A stretch of 40,159 nt of DNA, taken from an endosymbiont of Lamellibrachia barhami. Its GTDB lineage: Bacteria > Pseudomonadota > Gammaproteobacteria > Chromatiales > Chromatiaceae. Below the pieces are notes generated by a model. That model was given only the letters and a program-made list of their open reading frames with translations, made no database searches and had not been told where the DNA came from. The first letter of the stretch is position 1. Every line of letters begins with the position of its first letter. The stretch is from assembly GCF_011947365.2 (NCBI RefSeq), contig NZ_JAAVSH020000001.1:786630-826788 (forward strand), written 5' to 3'. Below are positions 24,643 through 33,439 of the stretch, one piece after another. The position numbers were made by a program, and so were the translations under genes.

Positions 24643-27600
24643 CTAAGCGGGGCTGCCCGCTGGCCGCAGGGGGTCCGCACCAATCGTGCCGACCAGACTG
24701 CGCAGATAGTCATCACTTCGTACTGCCGCGAGCCGCGCTTCGGCCATCTCGAGTCGCGACGCTATACCCATCTTTTCAGCCACATCCGCATAACCGGGCC
24801 GACTGAGGAAATCCTGCAGATAATCAACATGACGTTCCCAGAGCGATATTTCCCGAACCTGTTTCACTTGCAGACGCTCCTGGTACCAATCCGATGCCAA
24901 CAGGTAGTCGCTGGTGAACATGGCGCGAATCTCCGGGTCATGCACTGCCTTACCTTCGTACTCACCCTTCGCCATGATATGCAGCACAGCCTTCAACGGC
25001 GGACAGGCATCCTCAACACTGCCGTCATCCAGATACTGCTGAGCAACTCTCTGTTGTGCCTCTAGGATATTGTTGATGCCGTCCGCAAAGACATCCAGAT
25101 CCTGCAGTTCCGGTTTCAGGATACTTTCGGTCAGCACCGTGTTGGCATTATCGAAAATCTTGCCGAGGAAGCCGTGCACAAAACGATCGGTAATACGATA
25201 ACCCAACCGGCTCGCCAAAACCTGATGGCCGTTATGCTCAAAGTCTTCCAGCGGTTCGAGGTAGCCGTTCTCGATGAGATAGGCCGGTTCACGTTCATGT
25301 TCATCGAGCCGCGCCCAGACCTCAGGGATCAGCAGGCTGATATCGTGGTTAACCCGCACGTTCGGACCGACATACCCGGCAGAACTGGAAAAACCCGGAT
25401 AACCCGTAAGAATGAACGAGACCAGCGCATTGTTGAGATCCGCAGTGGCGCGCAGGGCGTTGAAAGGCCCCTTGGTCAGCGCACCCTCACTCCCCGCCCC
25501 GGTGGTGGAGGGGGACTTGCCGGTGAGACTGCAGACAAAGTCCATGAAAAGTTCGGGCAGCTCCTGATAATGGATCGGGTTATAGACCGCCAGGGAGCGA
25601 ATACCGGGTTCAGGTGGGTTGTTGCGACGTCCGGCCAGCACCGCATCGACCGTATGACAAACCTTCTTTCCCAACGGCAGCTTACGATGGAATCGCGCGC
25701 CAATCTCGGCCACGTAGGCCCGTATCGGCGCCACCAGATCCTGCCGGGTCTGCAGATAGCGGGGGTTCTTGCTCGGCTTTCCATCCACCAGCCGCGGATG
25801 GGCAGATGAGGCCACATAACCGCTCTGCGCTTCGTGGGCACCCGTAAGCAACTCTCGCATGGGCTGAGTGAAGTTGCAGAGATTCAGCACATCCTCCACC
25901 ACCTCGGTCAGCTTCTCCCCGCTCAGCGGCTCAAAATTGGCAAGAAAATTCCCGGCCTGGGACATATCGAATTCGGTCTGCTTGTCGAAACCGGGTATGA
26001 CGGCATCATCCGGACGCTGGAACAGACGATACTCGCAGTTGGCGGTCAACTTGACGCTGCGATCATTGTCAGATCCACAGCGGCAGTCATCAAGGGATTT
26101 CGCTCTGACCACCACCGAAGTGGTGATGTCGTCCTCCATCTGAATCTTGTCAGCGGCGATGAAATCCTGTCGTACCTTGAAGATGCGCCACTCACCGCGC
26201 GCATCGAAACCGACGCGCAGATAGGAGGCGATGATGCGGCGATCCAGCAACTTCAGTTCATGGCCAGCCGCACCGTCTATCTCATCCACTGAAATATATT
26301 TGCGCCAGTTAGTGCCCCAGAATGGCCGGTAGAAACGTTTGATGACAAAGGCCAGCGCCAGGATGCGCGGCGGAATCGACTCCAGCCAGGCATTGTACTC
26401 ATCCGTATAGCTGGGAGAGGGGGTCATCAATTTGATGAAGGAGCCCAGGCTGCGCTCCTTACTCAGCGGCTTACGGCTGGGATCCCGGTCCACACTCTCA
26501 AAACTGGACTTCAAGCGATCACTATAGTCCCGCTCGTAGATCTCCTGCACCCGGTCGAGATCAATCTGCAGATCATCCACAAAGAGCGGACCATAGATCA
26601 CCGCATCGTCGAGAGACTTGGATATCTCCGATTTGCCACCACCGGAGACGGTGCTGGGTTTGTGACAAAAAGTCCCCTCGGGGTCGGTGCCGATCAGACG
26701 CCAGGAGGGGGCGCCCGGATGCTTTTGCATCTCTATTTTATAACCGTTGGGCTGGATATAGATCTTGCCCGGCTGCAGACGAATAACATGCGACTCGCCA
26801 TCCCGCAGGAAGGCGATGCTCTGCTCCTGCAGATCCATGCGCAGATCCTGCGGCACGTAGATTACATCGGGGAAGCGCTTGTCGATACCATGCCCTTCAG
26901 GTTGCAGATTCATGATATCGCCGTAGCGCTCCACCACATCCTGAAAGCTGTAACCCAGCTCCCGGGTTATAGAGTCGACACCATATTCGATGCCGTGGTT
27001 ACGGCGAGGGAAGGCCAGTGCTCCGCCGGCATGCTCCTCCTCCGCCAGGCCAAAAAGATTGGCGGCGAAGCTGATCTGGGTCTTGACCTCTTTCTTGCAA
27101 TAGCCGTAGTAGTTATCCGCAAGAATGGTGACGATCACGCCGCTCTCATCACGGGCAGTGATCTTGAAGGCCTGGCCATCGTTGTAGCGTTCGTCTTCCG
27201 ACTGCCAGCACATGCCTTCCGCCCGCTGACGCTCACTGGCATCGTCGAAGTGGGGCAATCCTACAGACTTTTTGGTGAGCTGGGTAAGATGGGGCGCGAG
27301 GATGACGCAGCCGGTCTGTCCGCTCCAGTGGTCCACATCCAGGGCAGAATCAAACTCCGGCAGCATAGGGTTGCCGCCGTTGCCGAAGATGCTCTCGACA
27401 AAATCGAGGTTACTGGCCAGGTTACCCGGCGCGAAGAAGCGGATCTCCATGCTCTTCTGGCTATCCTGGCCGGGGATCTCCGGACAGACGGTGGGGCGCA
27501 GCAGCAGGGAGACAAACATCTTCGCCTGCTCTTCCAACGCTGAGGTAAAAGGTATCTGCAGCAGTTCATCCGGCGGATTCATTGCGGCTGACAGCATGAA

Positions 27601-28176
27601 GGCAAAACAACGCTTCGGCACCACCTTCTTGTCGCCAGGAACCGGCAGTCCGCCATCGGCAATATGAAAAGAACCCTTGGTGGTCCGGCGATCGCTGGCG
27701 GGATTGTGCAGCACACCCTGCTTCACCCGGAAACTGTTGACGATATCGGAGTGGAACTCGTCCTCGCCCAACGGCAGGGAGAGCTCCCGGGCCACGCCAT
27801 GCCTGTCAAGGATGAAGGTCATGGCGGGCAGCCTGGGAATCTCCCCTTCAGGAAGACCCTCAAGATAACGTTCCAAAAATGACTGGATACGCTGGTCAGC
27901 GGGACAGAGGTAGTCGGTGAGCAACCGGTTCTTCTCCCGGTAAGTCTTGAGCAGATCGTGGGCGGTGGAAAGAAACGCATCATCTCCGCCAGCAACTGTG
28001 GGCTGACCCGAAGACGCCAGTTTCAGGTTGATATAGAGCTGTAGCTTTTTGCTCTCTTCTTCCGGATCAGCCGGAGTATCTTTAAGACCGAGGGAACGCT
28101 CGAAGTCCATGACTTCTCCAAATCTGTTGACCGCGCGCATCCTGCCCGAAGCAGCGTACAGATTCAAGTCTGACAC
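24643..28176 (-). CDS. Putative pyrophosphate-dependent phosphoenolpyruvate carboxykinase
   Basis: 1177 aa. PPi-type PEPCKs (known from Entamoeba and Propionibacterium) are about 1100-1180 aa, twice the ATP/GTP enzymes, and interconvert PEP, CO2 and phosphate with oxaloacetate and PPi. The match here is from memory of conserved blocks: RFFAPGNLASNLDFVESIFG (246-265), ADNYYGYCKKEVKTQISFA (353-371), EEEHAGGALAFP (379-390) and the P-loop-like HKPSTVSGGGKSEISKS (505-521), where classical PEPCKs have a kinase-1 loop. The C-terminal half is an all-alpha-looking region without an obvious named domain. No signal peptide, so cytosolic. A TATAAT promoter and hairpin precede it. If correct it would tie C3/C4 carboxylation to PPi. 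Alternative: a large conserved protein of unknown function. Confidence 0.65.
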   Translation of the reverse strand: MSDLNLYAASGRMRAVNRFGEVMDFERSLGLKDTPADPEEESKKLQLYINLKLASSGQPTVAGGDDAFLSTAHDLLKTYREKNRLLTDYLCPADQRIQSFLERYLEGLPEGEIPRLPAMTFILDRHGVARELSLPLGEDEFHSDIVNSFRVKQGVLHNPASDRRTTKGSFHIADGGLPVPGDKKVVPKRCFAFMLSAAMNPPDELLQIPFTSALEEQAKMFVSLLLRPTVCPEIPGQDSQKSMEIRFFAPGNLASNLDFVESIFGNGGNPMLPEFDSALDVDHWSGQTGCVILAPHLTQLTKKSVGLPHFDDASERQRAEGMCWQSEDERYNDGQAFKITARDESGVIVTILADNYYGYCKKEVKTQISFAANLFGLAEEEHAGGALAFPRRNHGIEYGVDSITRELGYSFQDVVERYGDIMNLQPEGHGIDKRFPDVIYVPQDLRMDLQEQSIAFLRDGESHVIRLQPGKIYIQPNGYKIEMQKHPGAPSWRLIGTDPEGTFCHKPSTVSGGGKSEISKSLDDAVIYGPLFVDDLQIDLDRVQEIYERDYSDRLKSSFESVDRDPSRKPLSKERSLGSFIKLMTPSPSYTDEYNAWLESIPPRILALAFVIKRFYRPFWGTNWRKYISVDEIDGAAGHELKLLDRRIIASYLRVGFDARGEWRIFKVRQDFIAADKIQMEDDITTSVVVRAKSLDDCRCGSDNDRSVKLTANCEYRLFQRPDDAVIPGFDKQTEFDMSQAGNFLANFEPLSGEKLTEVVEDVLNLCNFTQPMRELLTGAHEAQSGYVASSAHPRLVDGKPSKNPRYLQTRQDLVAPIRAYVAEIGARFHRKLPLGKKVCHTVDAVLAGRRNNPPEPGIRSLAVYNPIHYQELPELFMDFVCSLTGKSPSTTGAGSEGALTKGPFNALRATADLNNALVSFILTGYPGFSSSAGYVGPNVRVNHDISLLIPEVWARLDEHEREPAYLIENGYLEPLEDFEHNGHQVLASRLGYRITDRFVHGFLGKIFDNANTVLTESILKPELQDLDVFADGINNILEAQQRVAQQYLDDGSVEDACPPLKAVLHIMAKGEYEGKAVHDPEIRAMFTSDYLLASDWYQERLQVKQVREISLWERHVDYLQDFLSRPGYADVAEKMGIASRLEMAEARLAAVRSDDYLRSLVGTIGADPLRPAGSPA

Positions 28177-28235
28177 CGTTCAAACCGGACCAACACAACC
28201 CTTAAAAAGAATTTTTTTACTTTAATAAACAATCT

Positions 28236-28266
28236 ATTATAGAAACATTGCCTGGTTTTTCCAGGC
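28236..28266 (-). promoter_or_regulatory. Candidate promoter with overlapping palindrome upstream of the PEPCK-like gene
   Basis: A perfect TATAAT (28236-28241 on the minus strand) lies about 60 bases before the start. The perfect palindrome GCCTGG-AAAAA-CCAGGC (28250-28266) overlaps where a -35 box would be and lacks a good TTGACA, so an activator or operator may act there. Confidence 0.4.
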
Positions 28267-28317
28267 GCTCGGAAAACCTGTGAAATCTTTCACTGCCTGA
28301 GGCAAACAAGAGGAAAT

Positions 28318-28337
28318 CGGGTAGAAGTCCCTACCCG
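28318..28337 (-). terminator. Stem-loop after the secreted 147-aa gene
   Basis: Perfect 7-bp stem CGGGTAG/CTACCCG with a six-base loop, 10 bases past the stop at 28347. On the minus strand it is followed by ATTTCC, a weak U-run. Confidence 0.4.
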
Positions 28338-28346
28338 GTGGGGCGT

Positions 28347-28790
28347 TTACTTAACTGCCGATTGCATGCAGCTATCCATCTCGGCACTGCTGGCACTCTT
28401 TCCCAAACAGCCTTTTATCGCCTCGCTCCGCTTGATCGATAGTTTCAGATCCTTCACCATCTGGACCTTCATTTCCGGACTCCACTCGATATTCTTCGGA
28501 TCTGGCGCGAGCGGTGGTTTGCCGTGAGAACTCTCCTTGCCTCCGCCTATGGAGCGCATGGCCTGCTCTCTGGCCTCGGTCATAATGGCAACACACTTCA
28601 TCAGATCATCCTTGCTGGATGTCCCCTCCAGACAGGTCAGGGTCTTTTTCATCGCCGGTATGCTCGTCTCCATCACAGGAAGCATCCTCTGCTTTGCCAT
28701 CTTGAACATCTGTTCCCTGTCCATCTGTCCCTGCGGAGACTGCGCAAAGACGAGCGCCGGCAGCAACAAGATCGGTAGCAGATATTTCAT
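28347..28790 (-). CDS. Small secreted protein with conserved-looking cysteines
   Basis: 147 aa. A clear signal peptide (MKYLLPILLLPALVFAQ) is followed by a helical, Met- and Lys-rich mature part. Four cysteines, in KTLTCLEG, LMKCVAIM, IKGCLGK and DSCMQS, could form two disulfides in the periplasm. Two similar-looking helical repeats (TLTCLEGTSSKDDLMKCVAI and AIKGCLGKSASSAEMDSCMQ) suggest an internal duplication of a C-x(11-13)-C hairpin. No family recognised. It ends 170 bases before the PEPCK-like gene and follows a membrane protein gene, apparently as a separate unit. Confidence 0.75.
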   Translation of the reverse strand: MKYLLPILLLPALVFAQSPQGQMDREQMFKMAKQRMLPVMETSIPAMKKTLTCLEGTSSKDDLMKCVAIMTEAREQAMRSIGGGKESSHGKPPLAPDPKNIEWSPEMKVQMVKDLKLSIKRSEAIKGCLGKSASSAEMDSCMQSAVK

Positions 28791-28828
28791 TGGCTTCTCC
28801 TGGGGATTATTGGGACGGACATACTACC

Positions 28829-29839
28829 CTATTCCGCTAGGGGAGGCTTTTGTGCATTGCCTTCTCTGCCTGGCGCCCCGGCCACACTGGAGGGTCTTTT
28901 CCCGACCGAACGCAGATCGACCAATTTGTTGAGCAGGTCAAACCAGAAGGGCGCACCCATGGAGATAGCAAGGATGGTAATCAACAGGCCGGTTATTTTG
29001 ACCAGCACCGCCCATAATCGGCTCTCTTCGTCTCCTTTTGCGTCTTCCCGGTTCTGCCAGAATTTTGTTACCGACTCGCTATCCCAACCCAGGGGCAGTG
29101 AGAGACCTTCAATTTTCTCAACAACCTCTTTGTAATTCTGATCCTTTGTCAGGGCATCTTTATCACTCTTTGCAAGTTGCTCCGCCTGCGCCACCAAGGC
29201 CGTACGCACACCGGAATCATGCCACAGCACATGGGCGATATGGATAGTGTCGATGTTCATCGAGGTGACTACTACGGCGGCGACAAGGAGGATAATCATC
29301 TGCGACTGGCGTCGATACCAGCCCGATGCCCGACCCATCGAGGTATCAAACCACGCCTCGATGTTGGATTGAATCTTCTCCAGATCATCTCCCGCATTAT
29401 CGAGCAATGGCAGGAGGGAGCGTTTGAGGTGTTCGTTCTCCTCCTTGTTGATCAGGCTTCGGATCGACGTAACCGTTTTCATCTTGCCATCTCCGCCCCT
29501 GGCCCCAATGGTATCGAGCAGGGTAACGGCAAAGGTGTGAGGCGGGATATAGTTCGGTACCTTCTCATCCCTCTGCTTACCGAAAAAGCGTACCGGAGGC
29601 TGTTTCAGGGCACTGATGAAGGGATGTGACGTGACCTTGCTGATCAGGGTGGCAGCCGCCGAATTCTCCGCAGGCTTTGCCTCATTCGTCAACAATTGAT
29701 TGAGCGCTGTCAGCAGGTTCTTGGAGCGCAGATTGAAAAAACCGGCGATCATCTCATTGAGAGAGGAGCAGAGCAGGCTCAGCAAAATATAGATGAATGC
29801 CAAGCCAATGGCGACCTCAAGCATGACTGATCCAAACAT
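28829..29839 (-). CDS. Conserved membrane protein of unknown function
   Basis: 336 aa. A long N-terminal membrane helix (VMLEVAIGLAFIYILLSLLCSSLNEMIAGFF) is followed by a soluble stretch with IPPHTFAVTLLDTIG and a helical LKRSLLPLLDNAGDDLEKIQ. A second helix comes at about 175-195 (QMIILLVAAVVVTSMNIDT) and a third near the C-terminus (VLVKITGLLITILAISMGAPFWFDLLNKL). The SSLNEMIAG start and APFWFDLLNKLVDLRSVGKRP end are seen in uncharacterised bacterial membrane proteins. The soluble loop between helices 1 and 2 carries the word FDTSMGRASGWYRRQ. No function is proposed. Confidence 0.75.
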   Translation of the reverse strand: MFGSVMLEVAIGLAFIYILLSLLCSSLNEMIAGFFNLRSKNLLTALNQLLTNEAKPAENSAAATLISKVTSHPFISALKQPPVRFFGKQRDEKVPNYIPPHTFAVTLLDTIGARGGDGKMKTVTSIRSLINKEENEHLKRSLLPLLDNAGDDLEKIQSNIEAWFDTSMGRASGWYRRQSQMIILLVAAVVVTSMNIDTIHIAHVLWHDSGVRTALVAQAEQLAKSDKDALTKDQNYKEVVEKIEGLSLPLGWDSESVTKFWQNREDAKGDEESRLWAVLVKITGLLITILAISMGAPFWFDLLNKLVDLRSVGKRPSSVAGAPGREGNAQKPPLAE

Positions 29840-29941
29840 AGCCCCATCCTCCTGGAGTAACGAGCGTGGACAATTTCAAATAGTATAACGATTCAGCTTA
29901 GCCTCAGAGGTAAATCATTTCCGTAGGCCGGGTTAGATGCG

Positions 29942-29985
29942 CAAAAAGGGGACAGATTTATTTACCATAAATAAATCCTTTTTCA
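29942..29985. repeat. GGGGACAGATTTATTT hairpin, degenerate copy
   Basis: AAAAAGGGGACAGATTTATTTA faces TAAATAAATCCTTTTTC; the right arm has lost the CTGTCCC part. The fuller version is at 34672-34720. Confidence 0.6.
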
Positions 29986-30069
29986 CTCTACGCGCGACCT
30001 GATAAGCACCTTGTTGTCGAAACTCCTATCCAAACAGTTGGTCGCAGAAACCTTTGGCCTTCTCTGCGT

Positions 30070-30307
30070 CCTGGGAGGCTGTCGGGTTTATCCGTTTGAA
30101 GCGAAAATTACTGGGGGCGAATCAAATCAGTTTATCGAACGAGGCGATTAAATGGACAGGAGTCCATTTGACGGCGAAGCCACCCGCAGGGTGCGAGGCA
30201 GGACGCCGAGCATCAATAGTCGGCCTATTTAACGAGTTTGATAAGCTGAGTTGATCGCCATCCAGGGATTTGCAGCCAAACAGCGTTAAATCCGACAGCC
30301 TCCCAGG
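30070..30307. mobile_element. 238-bp foldback/MITE-like element
   Basis: Perfect 16-bp terminal inverted repeats CCTGGGAGGCTGTCGG (30070-30085) and CCGACAGCCTCCCAGG (30292-30307). The inverted similarity continues imperfectly for about 80 bases: GCGAATCAAATCAGTTTATC on the left matches GGCGATCAACTCAGCTTATC on the complement of the right. A perfect palindrome AAATGGAC-AGGA-GTCCATTT lies at 30155-30174 by count. No open frame of note and no clear target-site duplication. Confidence 0.65.
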
Positions 30308-30319
30308 TCTGCAGTTTGT

Positions 30320-33300
30320 CTACACTGAACATCCGGGCTGGGGGGAGACTTCTGCAGACTGAGGACTCTTGACGCTGTAAAACACAGCATAAATCACGGG
30401 GATGATCCCCAGCGTCAAAATGGTGGAGAGCAAAATTCCTGCAATGATGGCGACCGCCATTGGCTCCCACATTTCGCCCCCTCCCAGGTAGAGAGGAATC
30501 AGGCCCAGCACGGTGGTGGCTGTGGTGAGTAGGATGGGACGCAGGCGGCGCTGGGCGGCTTCGATGATGGCCTGTTGCGGCGGTAGTCCGTTGACATCCA
30601 GTTCAAGCTGGATGCGCTCAAGAAGGACGATGGCGTTGTTGATGACGATGCCGGCCAGGGATATCACCCCCAGCAGGGTCATGAAGCCGAAGAAAGAGTC
30701 GGCGAGAATGAGTCCGTAGATCACACCAATCAGCCCCAGGGGGATGGTGAGGATCACGATGAGTGATTTGCGCAGGGAGTTGAACTGGGCCACCAGCAGC
30801 ATGATGATGATGAAGCCGGCGATGGGCAGTTTTTCGGCGATGGATTGGGTGGCGGCGCCGGAGGATTCAGCTTCGCCGCCGAGTTCGTAGCGATAGCCGG
30901 GTGGCCAGCCGGCTTGTTGAGCCGTCAGCCAGGGCCGAAGCGCAGCGATGGCTGTGGCAGCGGTGCTGCCCTCTTGCAGTTGGGCACCGATGGAGACGGT
31001 CTTCATGCGGTCCCGACGCAGGATCTTTGAGGCCCCCCACAACACCTCCACGTCCGCGACCTGCGTGAGCGGCACCGCCTTGCCGGTGGCCTGCGAATAG
31101 ACCGACAGGGCTTCGAGCTTGCCGATGTCCCGCCGGTCGGCGGTGGAGGAGCGCAGCATGACCGGAATCACCTCGTCGTCCTCGCGGAACTGGGTGAGTT
31201 CCATACCGCTGAGGCCGGTCTGTAGGGAGATGGCGATGTCCTCGCTGGAGACACCGGAGCGCAGGGCCCGAGGCTGGTCGATGTTGATGGCCAGTTTCTT
31301 GATCCGCTGGCCCCAGTCATCGTTGATGTTCTGTAGCCCGGGGATCTCCCTCATTTTCTGTTTGACCTGGGCGACCAGAGAGAACAGTTCGTCCGTGTCG
31401 CGGCCGGAGAGGCGGACTTCCACCGGGTTGGCGATGGCTGCGCCGTTTTCGAAACGGCGCATGGTCACCCGCAGATCAGGAAAATGCTCGAAGGTGTAGC
31501 GGTCGAGCTTCTCCATCAGTCCTGTGATCGCCTCGGCGGAGGTCACATGCACGATGATCAGGGCATAGTTGGAGCTGACCGCATGGGGCGAATGGGTGAG
31601 CACGAAGCGCATTCCGCCAAAGCCGATGTAAGCCACGGTGCGGGTGACGCCCATGTCTTGTTCCGCCAATTCATCAGAAGCCGGTTGTGCGGTTTTCAGT
31701 TCATCCTGGATGAAACCCTCGATCTGTCTCACCATCGATTCGGTGGTTTCAATGGAGGTGCCCAGAGGCAGTTCCAGTTCGAGCTTGAAGTAGGTCCGAT
31801 CCGAGGGAGGGAAGAAGATGTTGGGAATGAAACGGAAGCTGTAGAGTGCGCTGGCGAACACCAGGGCGATGATCAGCAGGGTGGAAAACCTGAACCTGAG
31901 CAGCAGCTTCAGCATGCCCCGGTAACCTCGGTAGAAGGCGCTGTCAAAACTCTCCTGCTGCTGATCCAGCTTGAGGAAGTTGACCGCCAGCATGGGGATA
32001 ACCGTCAAAGACAGGATCCAGGAACAGAGCAGGGTGATGGTGACGACCTTGAACAGGGATGCGGTGAATTCACCCGTGGTGGATTCGGCCAGAAAGATCG
32101 GCAGAAAGGCGGCGGAGGTGGTCAGGGAGGAGGTGAGCAGTGGCGCCCGCAGCTCGGCGGCGGATTCGATGGCTGACTTGACCGGCGCCATGCCGCTGGC
32201 CATGCGTGTCATGATGCTCTCGGACATGACGATGCCGTTGTCCACCAGCATGCCCAGGGCGATGATCAGGGCGGCCAGCGAGATCTGATCCAAGCCGATG
32301 TCGAAGAAGGACATGACCAGCATGGTGATGATCATGCTGGCGGGGATCAGGGCCGCGACGATTAAGCCGCTGCGCAGCCCCAGTGAGATGATCATCACCG
32401 CCGCCACCACGGCGATGGCCTGCATCAGATTGGAGATGAAGCTGCTGACCTTGTCCTGCACCTCATCGGGGGTGAAATGCACGATATCCAGATCGAGGCC
32501 CAGCGGGTAGGCTCCCTGCAGGTCAGCCAGGACTTCCGATACCTGTTTGCCAAGCACGATGTTGTTGCCGCCCTCGCGCATGGAGATGCCCAGGGCCAGG
32601 GCGGGTGTGCCGTCGGCGTGGACCTTGGTGGCCGGCGGATCGATGTAGCCGCGCCAGACCTTGGCTACGTCCTTCAAATAGATCAGGGTGCGATTGCCTG
32701 GCACCTGGATGATGGAGTGGCGAATCTCTTCCAGGGTTTCGTAGTTGCCGCTGGGTTCCAGGTCGATGCGCTCCCGGCCCAGGGTGACCGTGCCACCGGC
32801 AACGATGATGTTGCGGCTGGCCAGCATCTGGCTGAGTTGCGCGGGTGAGATGCCCAGTTCCGTCAGACGTGCGTTGTTGTATTCCACAAAGATACGTTCG
32901 TCCTGGACGCCGTAGAGCTGCACCTTGGCGGCATCCGGCAGGCGCAGCAGTTCATCGCGGGTCTGTTTGGCAAAGTTATTCAGCTCGGCATAGCTGAAAT
33001 CCGGCCCGGTAACGCCGATGACAATGTCGAACACGTCGCCGAATTCATCGTTGACGATGGGGCCTACGATGCCGTCCGGCAGATCACCCGCCGCGCTGTC
33101 GATCTTGCGTCGAAGATCGTCCCAGATCGGTCGCATGATCGCGTAGCTCTCGCTGATATTGACCGAGATAATAGAGACACCCGCACGGGATTCACTGCTG
33201 ACGAAATCCAGCTCCGGAATCTGCTGAATGACTGTTTCCAGCTTATCTGTCACAAGCTGTTCGACACGTTGCGGACTGGCGCCAGGAAAATAGGTTGTTA

Positions 33301-33439
33301 CCTGGGCGGTGCGGATGACGAAGCCCGGATCGTAGGCGCGGGGCATCTTGGTGAACGCCTCTACGCCTGCCAACAGCAGAACCACCAGCAGGACCAGGGT
33401 CGTGCGGTTGTTCTTCAGCGCGAACTCGGTGATGCTCAA
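30320..33439 (-). CDS. RND efflux pump inner-membrane permease
   Basis: 1039 aa, full length for an RND transporter. It begins MSITEFALKNNRTTLVLL with TM1 and shows the two large periplasmic loops and twelve predicted helices, including TIILCSWILSLTVIPMLAV-type and GVISLAGIVINNAIVLLERI segments. In the TM4 proton-relay motif the sequence is GMLVDNGIVMSE, so one of the two aspartates of AcrB-type pumps is Asn; TM10 also has an Asn-Asn pair where AcrB has Lys. This is shared by a subset of RND permeases. It exports drugs, lipids or detergents by proton antiport; the substrate is unknown. Its start overlaps the stop of the adaptor gene by 4 bases. No outer-membrane channel gene is in the window. 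Confidence 0.92.
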   Translation of the reverse strand: MSITEFALKNNRTTLVLLVVLLLAGVEAFTKMPRAYDPGFVIRTAQVTTYFPGASPQRVEQLVTDKLETVIQQIPELDFVSSESRAGVSIISVNISESYAIMRPIWDDLRRKIDSAAGDLPDGIVGPIVNDEFGDVFDIVIGVTGPDFSYAELNNFAKQTRDELLRLPDAAKVQLYGVQDERIFVEYNNARLTELGISPAQLSQMLASRNIIVAGGTVTLGRERIDLEPSGNYETLEEIRHSIIQVPGNRTLIYLKDVAKVWRGYIDPPATKVHADGTPALALGISMREGGNNIVLGKQVSEVLADLQGAYPLGLDLDIVHFTPDEVQDKVSSFISNLMQAIAVVAAVMIISLGLRSGLIVAALIPASMIITMLVMSFFDIGLDQISLAALIIALGMLVDNGIVMSESIMTRMASGMAPVKSAIESAAELRAPLLTSSLTTSAAFLPIFLAESTTGEFTASLFKVVTITLLCSWILSLTVIPMLAVNFLKLDQQQESFDSAFYRGYRGMLKLLLRFRFSTLLIIALVFASALYSFRFIPNIFFPPSDRTYFKLELELPLGTSIETTESMVRQIEGFIQDELKTAQPASDELAEQDMGVTRTVAYIGFGGMRFVLTHSPHAVSSNYALIIVHVTSAEAITGLMEKLDRYTFEHFPDLRVTMRRFENGAAIANPVEVRLSGRDTDELFSLVAQVKQKMREIPGLQNINDDWGQRIKKLAINIDQPRALRSGVSSEDIAISLQTGLSGMELTQFREDDEVIPVMLRSSTADRRDIGKLEALSVYSQATGKAVPLTQVADVEVLWGASKILRRDRMKTVSIGAQLQEGSTAATAIAALRPWLTAQQAGWPPGYRYELGGEAESSGAATQSIAEKLPIAGFIIIMLLVAQFNSLRKSLIVILTIPLGLIGVIYGLILADSFFGFMTLLGVISLAGIVINNAIVLLERIQLELDVNGLPPQQAIIEAAQRRLRPILLTTATTVLGLIPLYLGGGEMWEPMAVAIIAGILLSTILTLGIIPVIYAVFYSVKSPQSAEVSPQPGCSV

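Larger units (their letters stand above)
29840..30319. other. Intergenic region rich in mobile-type repeats
   Basis: 480 bp without a gene. It includes GTAGGCCGGGTTAG, reminiscent of another common gammaproteobacterial repeat (about 29922-29936), a degenerate GGGGACAGATTTATTT hairpin (29942-29985) and a 238-bp foldback element (30070-30307) that ends 12 bases before the RND gene's stop codon. Confidence 0.6.
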
